From positions 788,518 through 852,517 of the forward strand of contig NZ_BSTX01000004.1 in the NCBI RefSeq assembly GCF_030269765.1: 64,000 nt of DNA, in the 5' to 3' direction. Numbering within the stretch: position 1 is the stretch's first letter; each line of letters opens with the position of its first letter. The notes beneath the pieces are model-generated. The model had not been told where the DNA came from and ran no database searches. It saw only the letters and a list, made by a program, of their open reading frames with translations. The DNA comes from Actinorhabdospora filicis. Its GTDB lineage: Bacteria > Actinomycetota > Actinomycetes > Mycobacteriales > Micromonosporaceae. A program made the translations under genes and the position numbers. Shown piece after piece: positions 8,132 to 16,701 of the stretch.

Positions 8132-8148
8132 TATCCGACGTTGAGTAA
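8132..8148. promoter_or_regulatory. Putative PadR operator, site 1
   Basis: TATCCGACGTTGAGTAA lies 12 bases upstream of the padR start. It matches site 2 at 14 of 17 positions and sits exactly 120 bases from it. Confidence 0.55.
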
Positions 8149-8251
8149 GACGATCATGGGGCCACCGTTCAACCCTGCGTCACTCCGCGTGAACTGCTTG
8201 GGCGCGAACCTGCCCGAATCGGTACGCGCGCCCCCGTCGCACTCGGGTTTA

Positions 8252-8268
8252 TATTCAACGTTGACTAA
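8252..8268. promoter_or_regulatory. Putative PadR operator, site 2
   Basis: TATTCAACGTTGACTAA contains the perfect 10-base palindrome TCAACGTTGA (8255-8264), 116 bases upstream of the exporter ATPase start and in the right place to cover its promoter. Confidence 0.6.
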
Positions 8269-8383
8269 CGCGCGGGACATGAGTTACTGTCGCCTGAGAG
8301 TTGCCATGGCGGCACTATGACGTCGTTGCGACGGAGGCTCGTGCGACGCCGCGTGGCCACGGAATTCGGGAGACGAGAACGCA

Positions 8384-9349
<966 letters not shown>

Positions 9350-9354
9350 GGACC

Positions 9355-10116
9355 ATGAAACTTCTGCGGGACACCTGGCTGGTCTACTCGCGCCAGATGG
9401 GACTGGTCATCCGCCAGCCCACCTGGATCTTCATCATGCTGATCCAGCCGCTCTACTACCTCATCCTGTTCGGCCCGCTGCTGGACAACATGGAGAAGAT
9501 GCCCGGCTTCGAGGCCGGGGCCATGGAGACGTTCGTGCCCGGCCTGGTGATCATGCTGGCCATGTTCGGCACGCTCTTCGTCGGCTTCGGGCTCATCGCC
9601 GAGATCCGCGAGGGCGTCATCGAGCGCTTCCGCGTCACCCCCGTCAGCCGCCTCTCGCTGCTGCTGGGCCGCTCCCTGCGCGACGTGACGACCCTGGTCT
9701 TCCAGGCGCTCATCCTCGTGCTGCTCTCGGCGCCCATCGGCGGCCTCACCATCAACTGGGACGGCCTGGGCCTGATGATGCTCATCGTCATCGGCATCGG
9801 CCTGGCCCTGTCGGCGGCCTCCTACGGCGTGGCGATCGTCCTCAAGAGCGAGGACGCCCTGGCGCCGCTGCTGAACACCGTCACCCAGCCGGTGCTGCTG
9901 CTGTCGGGCATCATGCTGCCCATGGCGCTGGCCCCGGACTGGCTCCAGACGGTGGCCAAGTTCAACCCGTTCGCCTACGCGGTCAACGCCGCGCGGGCCC
10001 TGTTCAACGGCGACCTGCACTCCCCGTCGATCTGGCAGGCCGCGCTGTTCATCGGCGGGCTGATGGTGCTGCTGGTGATCTGGTCGGCCCGTAAGTTCGG
10101 CCGCGCAGCGGCGTAA
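9355..10116 (+). CDS. DrrB-type ABC-2 exporter permease
   Basis: The 253-residue protein has six hydrophobic segments, an amphipathic N-terminus (MKLLRDTWLVYSRQM) and the ABC-2 cytoplasmic stretch EIREGVIERFRVTPVSRLSL after the second segment. LLLSGIMLPMALAP and FNPFAYAVNAARALF are typical of DrrB. It begins five bases after the ATPase stop, so the two genes form a single exporter operon controlled by the divergent PadR. Confidence 0.9.
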   Translation: MKLLRDTWLVYSRQMGLVIRQPTWIFIMLIQPLYYLILFGPLLDNMEKMPGFEAGAMETFVPGLVIMLAMFGTLFVGFGLIAEIREGVIERFRVTPVSRLSLLLGRSLRDVTTLVFQALILVLLSAPIGGLTINWDGLGLMMLIVIGIGLALSAASYGVAIVLKSEDALAPLLNTVTQPVLLLSGIMLPMALAPDWLQTVAKFNPFAYAVNAARALFNGDLHSPSIWQAALFIGGLMVLLVIWSARKFGRAAA

Positions 10117-10162
10117 AGGTACAGAGTCGGGCGGGCCGCCGCCTAGTAGCGGCGCACACGAC

Positions 10163-10190
10163 AGGGGCGGGACCTTCGGGTCCCGCCCCT
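10163..10190. terminator. Terminator hairpin between the exporter operon and the DUF397 gene
   Basis: A perfect 12-bp stem closed by a stable TTCG tetraloop is followed by TTCTC. It separates the exporter operon from the convergent DUF397 gene and can serve both. Confidence 0.8.
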
Positions 10191-10216
10191 TCTCGCGTGC
10201 TCAGTGGGCCGGGGGA

Positions 10217-10510
10217 TCAGCCGGACTCGCCGCGCGCGGCGGCGGCGTCCTCTTCCTCCCAGGCCTGGCGAGCGTCCTCTTCGAGGACCTCGACGTCGAA
10301 CTCGCCGTCCTTGGCGCCCGCCACGAAGGCGTCCCATTCCTCGGGGGTGTAGATCAGGATCGTGTCGGGGTCGTCGACGGTGCGCAGGCCGACCAGGCCG
10401 TCGGCGGCGAAGCCGACTTCGAGCTTTCCGGGGCTACCGTCCAGGTTCGTCGAGCGGCGCCAGTCGGCGGCCTTCTCGTCGAACTGGCCTTTGAGCGGGT
10501 GTTCGTGCAC
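10217..10510 (-). CDS. DUF397 domain protein
   Basis: The GTG start at 10510 follows AAGGAG by six bases and gives 97 residues. The DUF397 pattern is present: ADWRRSTNLDG, KLEVGFAADGLVGLRTVDDPD and LIYTPEEWDAFVAGAKDGEFDV. These small proteins are numerous in filamentous actinobacteria and usually accompany an XRE-type helix-turn-helix partner as in the BldB/AbaA systems. Here no such regulator is adjacent, so it is an orphan. The C-terminal tail is acidic. Confidence 0.88.
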   Translation of the reverse strand: MHEHPLKGQFDEKAADWRRSTNLDGSPGKLEVGFAADGLVGLRTVDDPDTILIYTPEEWDAFVAGAKDGEFDVEVLEEDARQAWEEEDAAAARGESG

Positions 10511-10696
10511 GTGAGACTCCTTTTCGTCACCGGGTTCAACGATAGAAGGCCGTCGGCGGCAACGCGCCGGTCCCGCCGCGCGCGGTTCGCCGGAATGTCA
10601 CCTGAAGTTCCCCGGTCCGCCGTTTCCGTCCGGGTGGGTCCGGCGCTCTTTACCTACGCTCAGAGATCACGCGCCGAGGTGTCACGGGGGCAGAAG

Positions 10697-12217
10697 TTGA
10701 CCAGCGAGTTCACGCCGAAGAAGAAGAGACGGACGCTCACCCGCCGCGCCATCCTGGGCGCCATGGGCATCGGCGTCCTGGGCGCGGCCGGATACGCCGG
10801 GGGCGGTGAGATACCCGGGCGGCCCGGGCACACCGACCGCAACCCGGTGGCCACCGAGAACGCCGAGACCGGGGACCGCCGCTGGCGCCCGGACGCGCGG
10901 GGCGTGGCCACGTCCACCGACGCGCACGGCGAGATCCAGGGCTACGCCTCGCTGACCTCGGTGGAGCGCGGCGAGACCATCGACTTCCACGTGTCCACAT
11001 CGGGTGCCGAGCAGTACCGGATCTCCATCTACCGGCTGGGTCACTACCAGGGCGCGGGCGCGCGGCTGATGACCACGAGCCCGCCGCTGGCCGGTTCGGC
11101 GCGCCAGATCCCCGACTGCGACCCGGAGACCGGCTCGGTGGGCTGCGAGTGGCCGGTGTCGTGGACGCTGGGCGTGCCCAGGTCGTGGACCTCGGGCACC
11201 TACATCGCGGTCTTCGACACCGTCTCCGGGCGCCGCGGGTACACGCCGTTCGTGGTGCGCGAGCTGGACCGGGCCGCCGACCTGCTCGTCGTCCTGCCGT
11301 TCACCACCTACCAGGGCTACAACCTGTGGCCGGTCATCGGCCGCAGCGGCAAGAGCTTCTACAACGGCCACAATCCCGACGGGACCCTCGGCGGGCACAA
11401 GAACCGCGCCTTCACGGTGTGCTTCCGCCGTCCCTACCAGGACGCCGGGCTGCCGGTGTGGTTCGAGATGGACCAGAACTTCGTGCACTGGGCCGAGGGC
11501 AACGGCTACGACGCCACCTACGCGTCCAGTGTGGACCTGCACGCCGGGCGCGTGGATCCCTCGCGGTACAAGGCGATCGTGTTCCCCGGGCACGACGAGT
11601 ACTGGACGACGCCGATGCGCTCGGCGCTGGAGGACGCCCTGGCCGCCGGGACGCATGTGGCGTTCCTGGGCGCCAACAACGTCTACTGGCACACCCGCGT
11701 CGAGCCCGACTCCAACGGCGTCGCGCACGGGCACGTCACCTGCTACAAGGAGGCCCCCGACCCCTACGCGGGCGACGAGGGCACCACGGTGAAGTTCCGG
11801 GACCTGCCCGGCATGGCCGAGCAGGCGCTCATCGGCGTCATGTACAACGGGCTCCCGCACCGGCCCGAACCCCTGGTGGTCAAGGGCGCGCGGCACTGGT
11901 TCTGGAGCGGGACGGGCCTGAAGAACGGGGACAAGATCCCGGCGATGGTGGCCATCGAGGCCGACGGCGTCGACGGCGCCTCGCCGAACCCGTCGGGCGC
12001 GCAGCGGACGCTCCTGTCGGCCTCGCCGTACAAGCACCGGGGCGCGCACAAGCGCGTCCAGAACACCAGTCTCGTCGAGTACGACTCGGGGACCATGGTG
12101 TTCGTGGCGGGCACGTTCTTCTGGCCGCTGGCCCTGTACAAGGAGGGCCAGATCAACGAGCACGTCCGGCGGGCCACCACCAACCTGCTGGGGCGGATGA
12201 TCGGCCCGCCGGCCTGA
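10697..12217 (+). CDS. Tat-exported N,N-dimethylformamidase beta-subunit-like protein
   Basis: From a TTG at 10697 (GGGGG 6 bases upstream) it has 506 residues; GTG 10679 is an in-frame alternative. The N-terminus has a twin-arginine motif (LTRRAILGAMGIG) and hydrophobic segment, predicting export through Tat. The mature part has an Ig-like N-terminal domain (SVERGETIDFHVS, ISIYRLGHYQGAGARL) and then the DMFase large-subunit C-terminal domain: TTYQGYNLWPVIGRSGKS, FVHWAEGNGYDATY, VFPGHDEYWT and FLGANNVYWHTR. DMFase splits dimethylformamide, but family members of this exported kind have no established substrate. It is monocistronic and ends close to a convergent methyltransferase gene. Confidence 0.8.
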   Translation: MTSEFTPKKKRRTLTRRAILGAMGIGVLGAAGYAGGGEIPGRPGHTDRNPVATENAETGDRRWRPDARGVATSTDAHGEIQGYASLTSVERGETIDFHVSTSGAEQYRISIYRLGHYQGAGARLMTTSPPLAGSARQIPDCDPETGSVGCEWPVSWTLGVPRSWTSGTYIAVFDTVSGRRGYTPFVVRELDRAADLLVVLPFTTYQGYNLWPVIGRSGKSFYNGHNPDGTLGGHKNRAFTVCFRRPYQDAGLPVWFEMDQNFVHWAEGNGYDATYASSVDLHAGRVDPSRYKAIVFPGHDEYWTTPMRSALEDALAAGTHVAFLGANNVYWHTRVEPDSNGVAHGHVTCYKEAPDPYAGDEGTTVKFRDLPGMAEQALIGVMYNGLPHRPEPLVVKGARHWFWSGTGLKNGDKIPAMVAIEADGVDGASPNPSGAQRTLLSASPYKHRGAHKRVQNTSLVEYDSGTMVFVAGTFFWPLALYKEGQINEHVRRATTNLLGRMIGPPA

Positions 12218-12223
12218 GTTTCG

Positions 12224-12883
12224 CTACTTGCGCTGCGCGAGGGTGAGCCCGTCGGCGATCGACAGCATGACCACGTCGAAGCGGTCGTCGGCGGCCACCG
12301 CGTCGTTGAACGCGCGCATCGCGATCACCTCCGGGGTGGTCACGGCGTCGTCGATGATCCGGCCGCCCTGGAAGACGTTGTCCACGATGATGTAGCCGCC
12401 GGGGCGGATGCGCGGCGCGAGCTTCTCCCAGTAGACGGGGTAGCCGGTCTTGTCGGCGTCGATGAACGCCAGGTCCACCACCGGCGCGGGGTCGAGGTCG
12501 TCCAGAGTGGACTTCGCGTCGCCGATGCGCAGCTCGATCCGGTCGGCCACCCCGGCCTTGTCCCAGTAGGCGCGGGCGATGGAGGTGAACTCCTCGCTGA
12601 TGTCGAAGCAGATGAGCTTGCCGTCGGCGGCCATGCCGCGCGCCACCGACAGCGAGGACATGCCGGTGAAGGTGCCGATCTCCACGGCGTGCCGGACGCC
12701 GAGGGTGCGCGAGAGCATGGTGAGGAACTTGCTCTGCTCGGGGGAGATCTGCATCTGCGCCCGGTCGGGGAGGACCGAGTAGGTCTCCTCGATCAGCTCC
12801 GCCAGCAGCGGATCGGTCGGCGTGGAGTGGGCGCGCGCGTAGTCGTCGAGCTCGGGGATGAGGTTGATCGAACGTCGGCTCAT
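12224..12883 (-). CDS. Class I SAM-dependent O-methyltransferase (Methyltransf_3 type)
   Basis: The 219-residue protein has the caffeoyl-CoA/catechol O-methyltransferase fold. The SAM motif VEIGTFTGMSSLSVARGM is near residues 67-84, the acidic loop is ICFDIS, and metal-binding residues are in VDLAFIDADKTGYPVYWE and YIIVDNVFQGGRI. Such enzymes methylate catechols or other diol-like acceptors with a divalent cation. It is encoded singly, and the neighbours do not suggest a particular acceptor. Confidence 0.88.
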   Translation of the reverse strand: MSRRSINLIPELDDYARAHSTPTDPLLAELIEETYSVLPDRAQMQISPEQSKFLTMLSRTLGVRHAVEIGTFTGMSSLSVARGMAADGKLICFDISEEFTSIARAYWDKAGVADRIELRIGDAKSTLDDLDPAPVVDLAFIDADKTGYPVYWEKLAPRIRPGGYIIVDNVFQGGRIIDDAVTTPEVIAMRAFNDAVAADDRFDVVMLSIADGLTLAQRK

Positions 12884-12927
12884 GCCGCAGACCGTACCGG
12901 TAGCGGGGGCCTCACGGGGCGTGCGAC

Positions 12928-12958
12928 GCGGCCCGGGGCGTGTTCGTCCCCGGGCCGC
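12928..12958 (-). terminator. Terminator downstream of the 12973-14058 gene
   Basis: An 11-bp perfect stem (GCGGCCCGGGG and its complement) with a 9-base loop sits 15 bases beyond the stop codon of the anti-sigma-type gene. Confidence 0.7.
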
Positions 12959-12972
12959 CGTTCGCTGTTCGG

Positions 12973-14058
12973 TCAGAAGGTCACCGGCGGGACGGCCAGG
13001 GCCATCGCGATCATGTCGGCCATGCTCAGGCCCGGTTCACGGTCGAAGGACTGCCCCTGCTTCCAGCCGATCGGCTTCTCGGCCTTGGTGCCGAGGACCA
13101 CGGCGGTGCCGTCGGCCCGGTAGACCACCGCGGTGTAGTCGGTGATCGGGGATCCCTTCCACCACGCGGTGCGCACGGAGGTGAGGATCCGCTCGCCATT
13201 GGGGCCGGTGGTCTCGTCGCACTCGAAGGTGATCTTCGTGTCGGGCTTCCCGTGCTCACCGGGCTCGGTCTGTTCGTCGCAGCCGGAGATCAGCCGCCCG
13301 CCGGTCGGGCTGAAGGTGCCCTCCGCGGAGGAGTCGAAGCCCTGGACGTAGGTGTTCGCCGGGAACACCGCCACCCGCAGCGCCTCCACGTTCTCGGTCC
13401 CGTCGCCGCCGTCCACGACGAGCTGTATGCCCTCGTCGTTGCCGACAGGGTCGGCGTTATCGCCGCCGCCCATGTCGTCGCCCGGCCCGGTCTCCCCGCT
13501 CCAGTTGCGGTAGATGGGCACCATGTCCATCATCACCGAGTAGCTGCCGTCGCGGCTGGTGGTGAGCATCGCCTGGTAGCGGTCGATCCGGAACGAGGAG
13601 CCCGGGTCGGCCGGGTCCACCAGCGTCTTGGTGTTGTTGTATTCAGGCGCCTCGCCGGGACCCCACAGCACGTTCTTCACGTTCGGGTAGTGCTGCTTCA
13701 GATAGGCGGCCAGCGTGGCCGAGATCGCGTCGCCGGTGGCGTCGCGCGTGGCCCAGGTGGAGCCCCAGTAGACCGGCGCGCCTTCCGGCGGGTACAGGCG
13801 CGTGACCCAGACCGAGGGCGACGAGTCCGACGGCGACGGTTCGCCGGCGGCGACCGGCGAACCGCCGCCACCGCCGTTCAGCACCACCCCGGCGCCCACC
13901 GCCAGGACGGTGAGGACGGCCAGCCCGGCACCGGCGAAACCGGTCCGCCGCTGCGATCGCCTGCGGCCCTTGGCGACGACGTCCTCGGCGGAGAACGCCA
14001 GGGGCGGTGAGCCGGACGACGAGGCTTCGTCCAGCAGGATCTTGAGATCCTCTGTCAT
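12973..14058 (-). CDS. Probable membrane anti-sigma protein of SigE-family module 1
   Basis: It has 361 residues starting MTEDLKILLDEAS. A cytoplasmic segment of about 38 residues precedes one membrane helix (GFAGAGLAVLTVLAVGAGVVL) and a secreted-side domain of about 290 residues containing four Cys. The start overlaps the stop of the sigma gene by four bases (ATGA), so production of the two is coupled. The MTEDL start, basic RRR-S pre-membrane stretch and layout are shared with the products at 20996 and 22574. It is inferred to hold the sigma factor at the membrane until an external signal reaches the ectodomain. No zinc-finger motif is present. Confidence 0.65.
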   Translation of the reverse strand: MTEDLKILLDEASSSGSPPLAFSAEDVVAKGRRRSQRRTGFAGAGLAVLTVLAVGAGVVLNGGGGGSPVAAGEPSPSDSSPSVWVTRLYPPEGAPVYWGSTWATRDATGDAISATLAAYLKQHYPNVKNVLWGPGEAPEYNNTKTLVDPADPGSSFRIDRYQAMLTTSRDGSYSVMMDMVPIYRNWSGETGPGDDMGGGDNADPVGNDEGIQLVVDGGDGTENVEALRVAVFPANTYVQGFDSSAEGTFSPTGGRLISGCDEQTEPGEHGKPDTKITFECDETTGPNGERILTSVRTAWWKGSPITDYTAVVYRADGTAVVLGTKAEKPIGWKQGQSFDREPGLSMADMIAMALAVPPVTF

Positions 14059-14606
14059 GATGTGGCTCCAATGGTCTGTTCCGTGAAGGCATCGGGTACC
14101 GGGATCCCCCGGCCCGGCATGGAATCGGCCAGCAGGGCGCGCAGCGTCCGCAAGCCGCGCGCGCCCTGCGACTTGACCGTTCCCGTCGAGCAGCGCAGGA
14201 CTTCGGCGACCTGCTCGATCGAGTGGTCCTCCCAGTAGCGGAGGACCACCACCGCCCGCTGCCTCTTGGGGAGGCGCGCGAGGGCGTCCATGATGGTGAG
14301 GCGGTCGACCTTGCGGTCGGCGCCGTCGGCGGGCGGTGGTTCGGGCGGCTCGCCGACGCTGCGCACGCGCCGGAACCACGCCAGGCGGCCCTCGTCGATG
14401 AGGACGTTGGTGATGGTGCGGCGCACGTAGCGGTCGAAGTTCACCGAGTTCTTCCGATGCCAGGCCCCGTAGAGCTTGATGAACGCCGTCTGGACGGCGT
14501 CCTCAGCCCGATGCCAGTCACCGCAGCACAGGTAGGCGAAGCGCCGGAGTCGGTCGGCGCGCGCGGTGACGTACTGCCGGAACTCGGCTTCCTGGTCGGA
14601 TCTCAC
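14055..14606 (-). CDS. SigE-family ECF sigma factor, module 1
   Basis: A GTG at 14606 with GGGAG seven bases upstream yields 183 residues; the longer frame is not supported. Region 2 (FRQYVTARADRLRRFAYLCCGDWHRAEDAVQTAFIKLY) and region 4 (ALARLPKRQRAVVVLRYWEDHSIEQVAEVLRCSTGTVKSQ) are intact, the latter with the typical helix-turn-helix. This is the SigE70-like actinobacterial family that lacks a zinc-finger anti-sigma. The downstream overlapping gene encodes the probable membrane antagonist. The promoter motif at 14638-14664 recurs before the two paralogous modules, suggesting autoregulation. Confidence 0.9.
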   Translation of the reverse strand: MRSDQEAEFRQYVTARADRLRRFAYLCCGDWHRAEDAVQTAFIKLYGAWHRKNSVNFDRYVRRTITNVLIDEGRLAWFRRVRSVGEPPEPPPADGADRKVDRLTIMDALARLPKRQRAVVVLRYWEDHSIEQVAEVLRCSTGTVKSQGARGLRTLRALLADSMPGRGIPVPDAFTEQTIGATS

Positions 14607-14637
14607 GAATGGCTCCCGTCTTCGGGTACGGGGCAAC

Positions 14638-14664
14638 ATACGAGGACGAGCGGGCCCGGGGTTG
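14638..14664 (-). promoter_or_regulatory. ECF-type promoter of module 1
   Basis: CAACC, a 16-base spacer and TCGTAT lie 32 bases upstream of the sigma gene start. The -10 element and exact spacing match the promoters at 22516-22542 and 24063-24089. Confidence 0.6.
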
Positions 14665-14768
14665 CCCTCGCGCCGGAGATTCTTTTCGCCGATGACCGGG
14701 CCTCGTCACGACCTGTCACCATCCGTTCCCCTTCGGTACCATTTCCATCCACAATGGAGGGAGACCCG

Positions 14769-15248
14769 ATGGTCGACGCCCGCAAGATCCTGGAGGAGTA
14801 CGTCTCCTCCGCCAAGGCCGTCCAGCTCGCCACGCTCTCGCCGGACGGCGCCCCGGCGATGTGCAATCTGTGGTGCGCCACGGCCTTCGCGCCCGACCGG
14901 CTCTGGTTCATCTCGCGGCCCACGCGTTTCCACTGCGTGAACATCCGCTCCGACGCCCGGGTGGCCGGTGCCCTGCTGGCCATCGAGCTGGCGGAGCTGG
15001 GGCAGCCGGTGCGCGGGGTGTCGTTCACCGGTGTGGCACGGGAGCTGCCGACCTCCGATGTGGACGACGACATCGCCGCCTACGTCGGCCGCTGGCCGAG
15101 CGCGGCCGGGGCCATCGACCCGGCGCGGCTGGCGGCGGGGGAGACCCATCACCGGATCTACCGGGTCGAGGTGACGGGCTGGGTCCTCTACGACGAGATC
15201 GATCACGCCGGCGGGCCGCGCGTGGAGATCCCCGCCGAGACCGCCTGA
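14769..15248 (+). CDS. Pyridoxamine 5'-phosphate oxidase-like flavin/F420 split-barrel protein
   Basis: The ATG at 14769 follows GGAGGGAG and gives 159 residues. The split-barrel fold is indicated by VQLATLSPDGAPAMCNLWCATAF, RLWFISRPTRFHCVNIRSDARVAGAL and VRGVSFTGVARELP, the usual strands of PNPOx-like proteins that bind FMN or F420. C-terminal residues contain YRVEVTGWVLYDEI. Many actinobacterial members reduce small quinones, nitro compounds or heme products, so the substrate cannot be assigned. It is a single gene between the sigma module and the binding protein at 15325. Confidence 0.78.
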   Translation: MVDARKILEEYVSSAKAVQLATLSPDGAPAMCNLWCATAFAPDRLWFISRPTRFHCVNIRSDARVAGALLAIELAELGQPVRGVSFTGVARELPTSDVDDDIAAYVGRWPSAAGAIDPARLAAGETHHRIYRVEVTGWVLYDEIDHAGGPRVEIPAETA

Positions 15249-15324
15249 GCACTCGACCTCGCGCCCGGTCCACGGTAGGTTCACGTACCGTGCCCCGGCG
15301 GATTCGCGAGAGTCGAGGAGAACG

Positions 15325-16500
15325 ATGCGGTTAAAGCAGGCCGGAACGGCCGTGGTCGCCGCGGTGACGGTCCTCCTGGCGGCGGGCTGCACGCCCGACG
15401 AGGGGAACCGCCCCGGCGGCGACCTGAAGGGCGTGGGCTCGGGGAGCGAGTGCGTCATCGCCGCCCCGGTCAAGGTCGGGCTCGTGCTGAGCCTCACCAA
15501 CGGCGCCGCCTTCGCCGGGGAGTACCAGAAGCAAGGTCTCGAACTGGCCTTCAAGCAACTGAATGAGCGCAAAGGCGTCCATTACGAGGTGCTGCTGGAG
15601 GACGACGAGACCAGCCCCGACAAGGGCGTGGCCGTCTACGAGAAGCTGATCAACACCGACCGGGTCAGCGTCCTGGTCGGCCCGACACTGTCCAGTGTGG
15701 CCTTCCCGGCGTTCGGCGACGCCCAGGAGGCCGGTGTCCCGGCGATCGGCATCTCCACCACCGCCGAGGGCATCCCGCAACTGGGCGACTACATCTTCCG
15801 CGACTCGCTGCCCGAGCAGTACGCCCTGGCGGCCAGCATCCCGGCGGCCAAGCAGGCCCTGAACCTCAAGACGGTGGCGATCCTGCACGACTCGGTCGAC
15901 GAGTTCACCTCCTCGGCCTACACCACCATGAAGGAGACCCTGGAGCACGAGGGGATCCGGATCGTGGAGGACGAGTCCTTCAAGACCACCGACACCGAGT
16001 TCGGCGCGCAGCTGGGCAAGGTGGCGGCGGCCAAGCCGGACGCGGTGGTCCTGTCGGCGCTCCCGGGGGCCACGATTCCGCTGGTGAAGCAGGCGCGCTC
16101 GATGGGCATCAGCTCGCCGATCGTGGGCGGGAACGCCTTCAACTCGCCGTTCATGATCGGCAAGCTCGGCGAGGCCGCCGAGAACCTGATCGTGGGTGGG
16201 GCCTGGAGCGCGTCCTCGGGCACCACCGGCAACGAGGACTTCATCAACGCCTTCACCGCCGCCTATGGCCGCGCGCCCGACCAGTTCGCCGCGCAGGCCT
16301 TCACCGCCGCGCAGCTGATCGACGTCGCCGTGCGCGCCGACTGCGACGGCAACCGCGAGGCGATCAAGGACAACCTCGGCCAGATCCTGGAGCTGGACAC
16401 GATTCTGGGCAGCCTCTCCATCGACGAGGACGGCGAGGTCTACCAGAAGCCGGTGGTCCAGATGGTCAAGGACGGCCGCCTTACCCTTCTGGACCGCTGA
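15325..16500 (+). CDS. LivJ-type ABC transporter substrate-binding lipoprotein
   Basis: The protein has 391 residues. Its lipobox LLAAGC puts the lipidated Cys at about residue 23. The mature part is a periplasmic-binding-protein type 1 fold of the branched-chain amino acid/amide group: VKVGLVLSLTNGAAFAGEYQKQGLELAF, VSVLVGPTLSSVAFPAF and VVLSALPGATIPLVKQARSMG. GAGGAGAA precedes the ATG. No LivH, M, G or F gene is nearby, so it must use a transporter encoded elsewhere, or act as a sensor-type binding protein. The ligand is unknown. Confidence 0.88.
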   Translation: MRLKQAGTAVVAAVTVLLAAGCTPDEGNRPGGDLKGVGSGSECVIAAPVKVGLVLSLTNGAAFAGEYQKQGLELAFKQLNERKGVHYEVLLEDDETSPDKGVAVYEKLINTDRVSVLVGPTLSSVAFPAFGDAQEAGVPAIGISTTAEGIPQLGDYIFRDSLPEQYALAASIPAAKQALNLKTVAILHDSVDEFTSSAYTTMKETLEHEGIRIVEDESFKTTDTEFGAQLGKVAAAKPDAVVLSALPGATIPLVKQARSMGISSPIVGGNAFNSPFMIGKLGEAAENLIVGGAWSASSGTTGNEDFINAFTAAYGRAPDQFAAQAFTAAQLIDVAVRADCDGNREAIKDNLGQILELDTILGSLSIDEDGEVYQKPVVQMVKDGRLTLLDR

Positions 16501-16701
16501 GGCGTGCGATGACCTCCCAAAGAACGACGCCCCCGAATGGCATCGACATTCAGGGTTTTCCATTCATCACTCTGTGGTGCGATCGGCGAGGGCCGGTGAC
16601 GATGAACTCGGCAGACCGACGGGACGGTGAGGGCGGCGGTGTCTCGCGAACCTAAGGAATCCACGGTGCCCGCGGAGGCCCGCGCGCCGAAGGAGAACAC
16701 T

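Noticed and set aside
8317..8383. Longer start for the exporter ATPase
   Set aside because: The longer frame belongs to a different reading frame; the ATG at 8384 begins the standard ATPase sequence.
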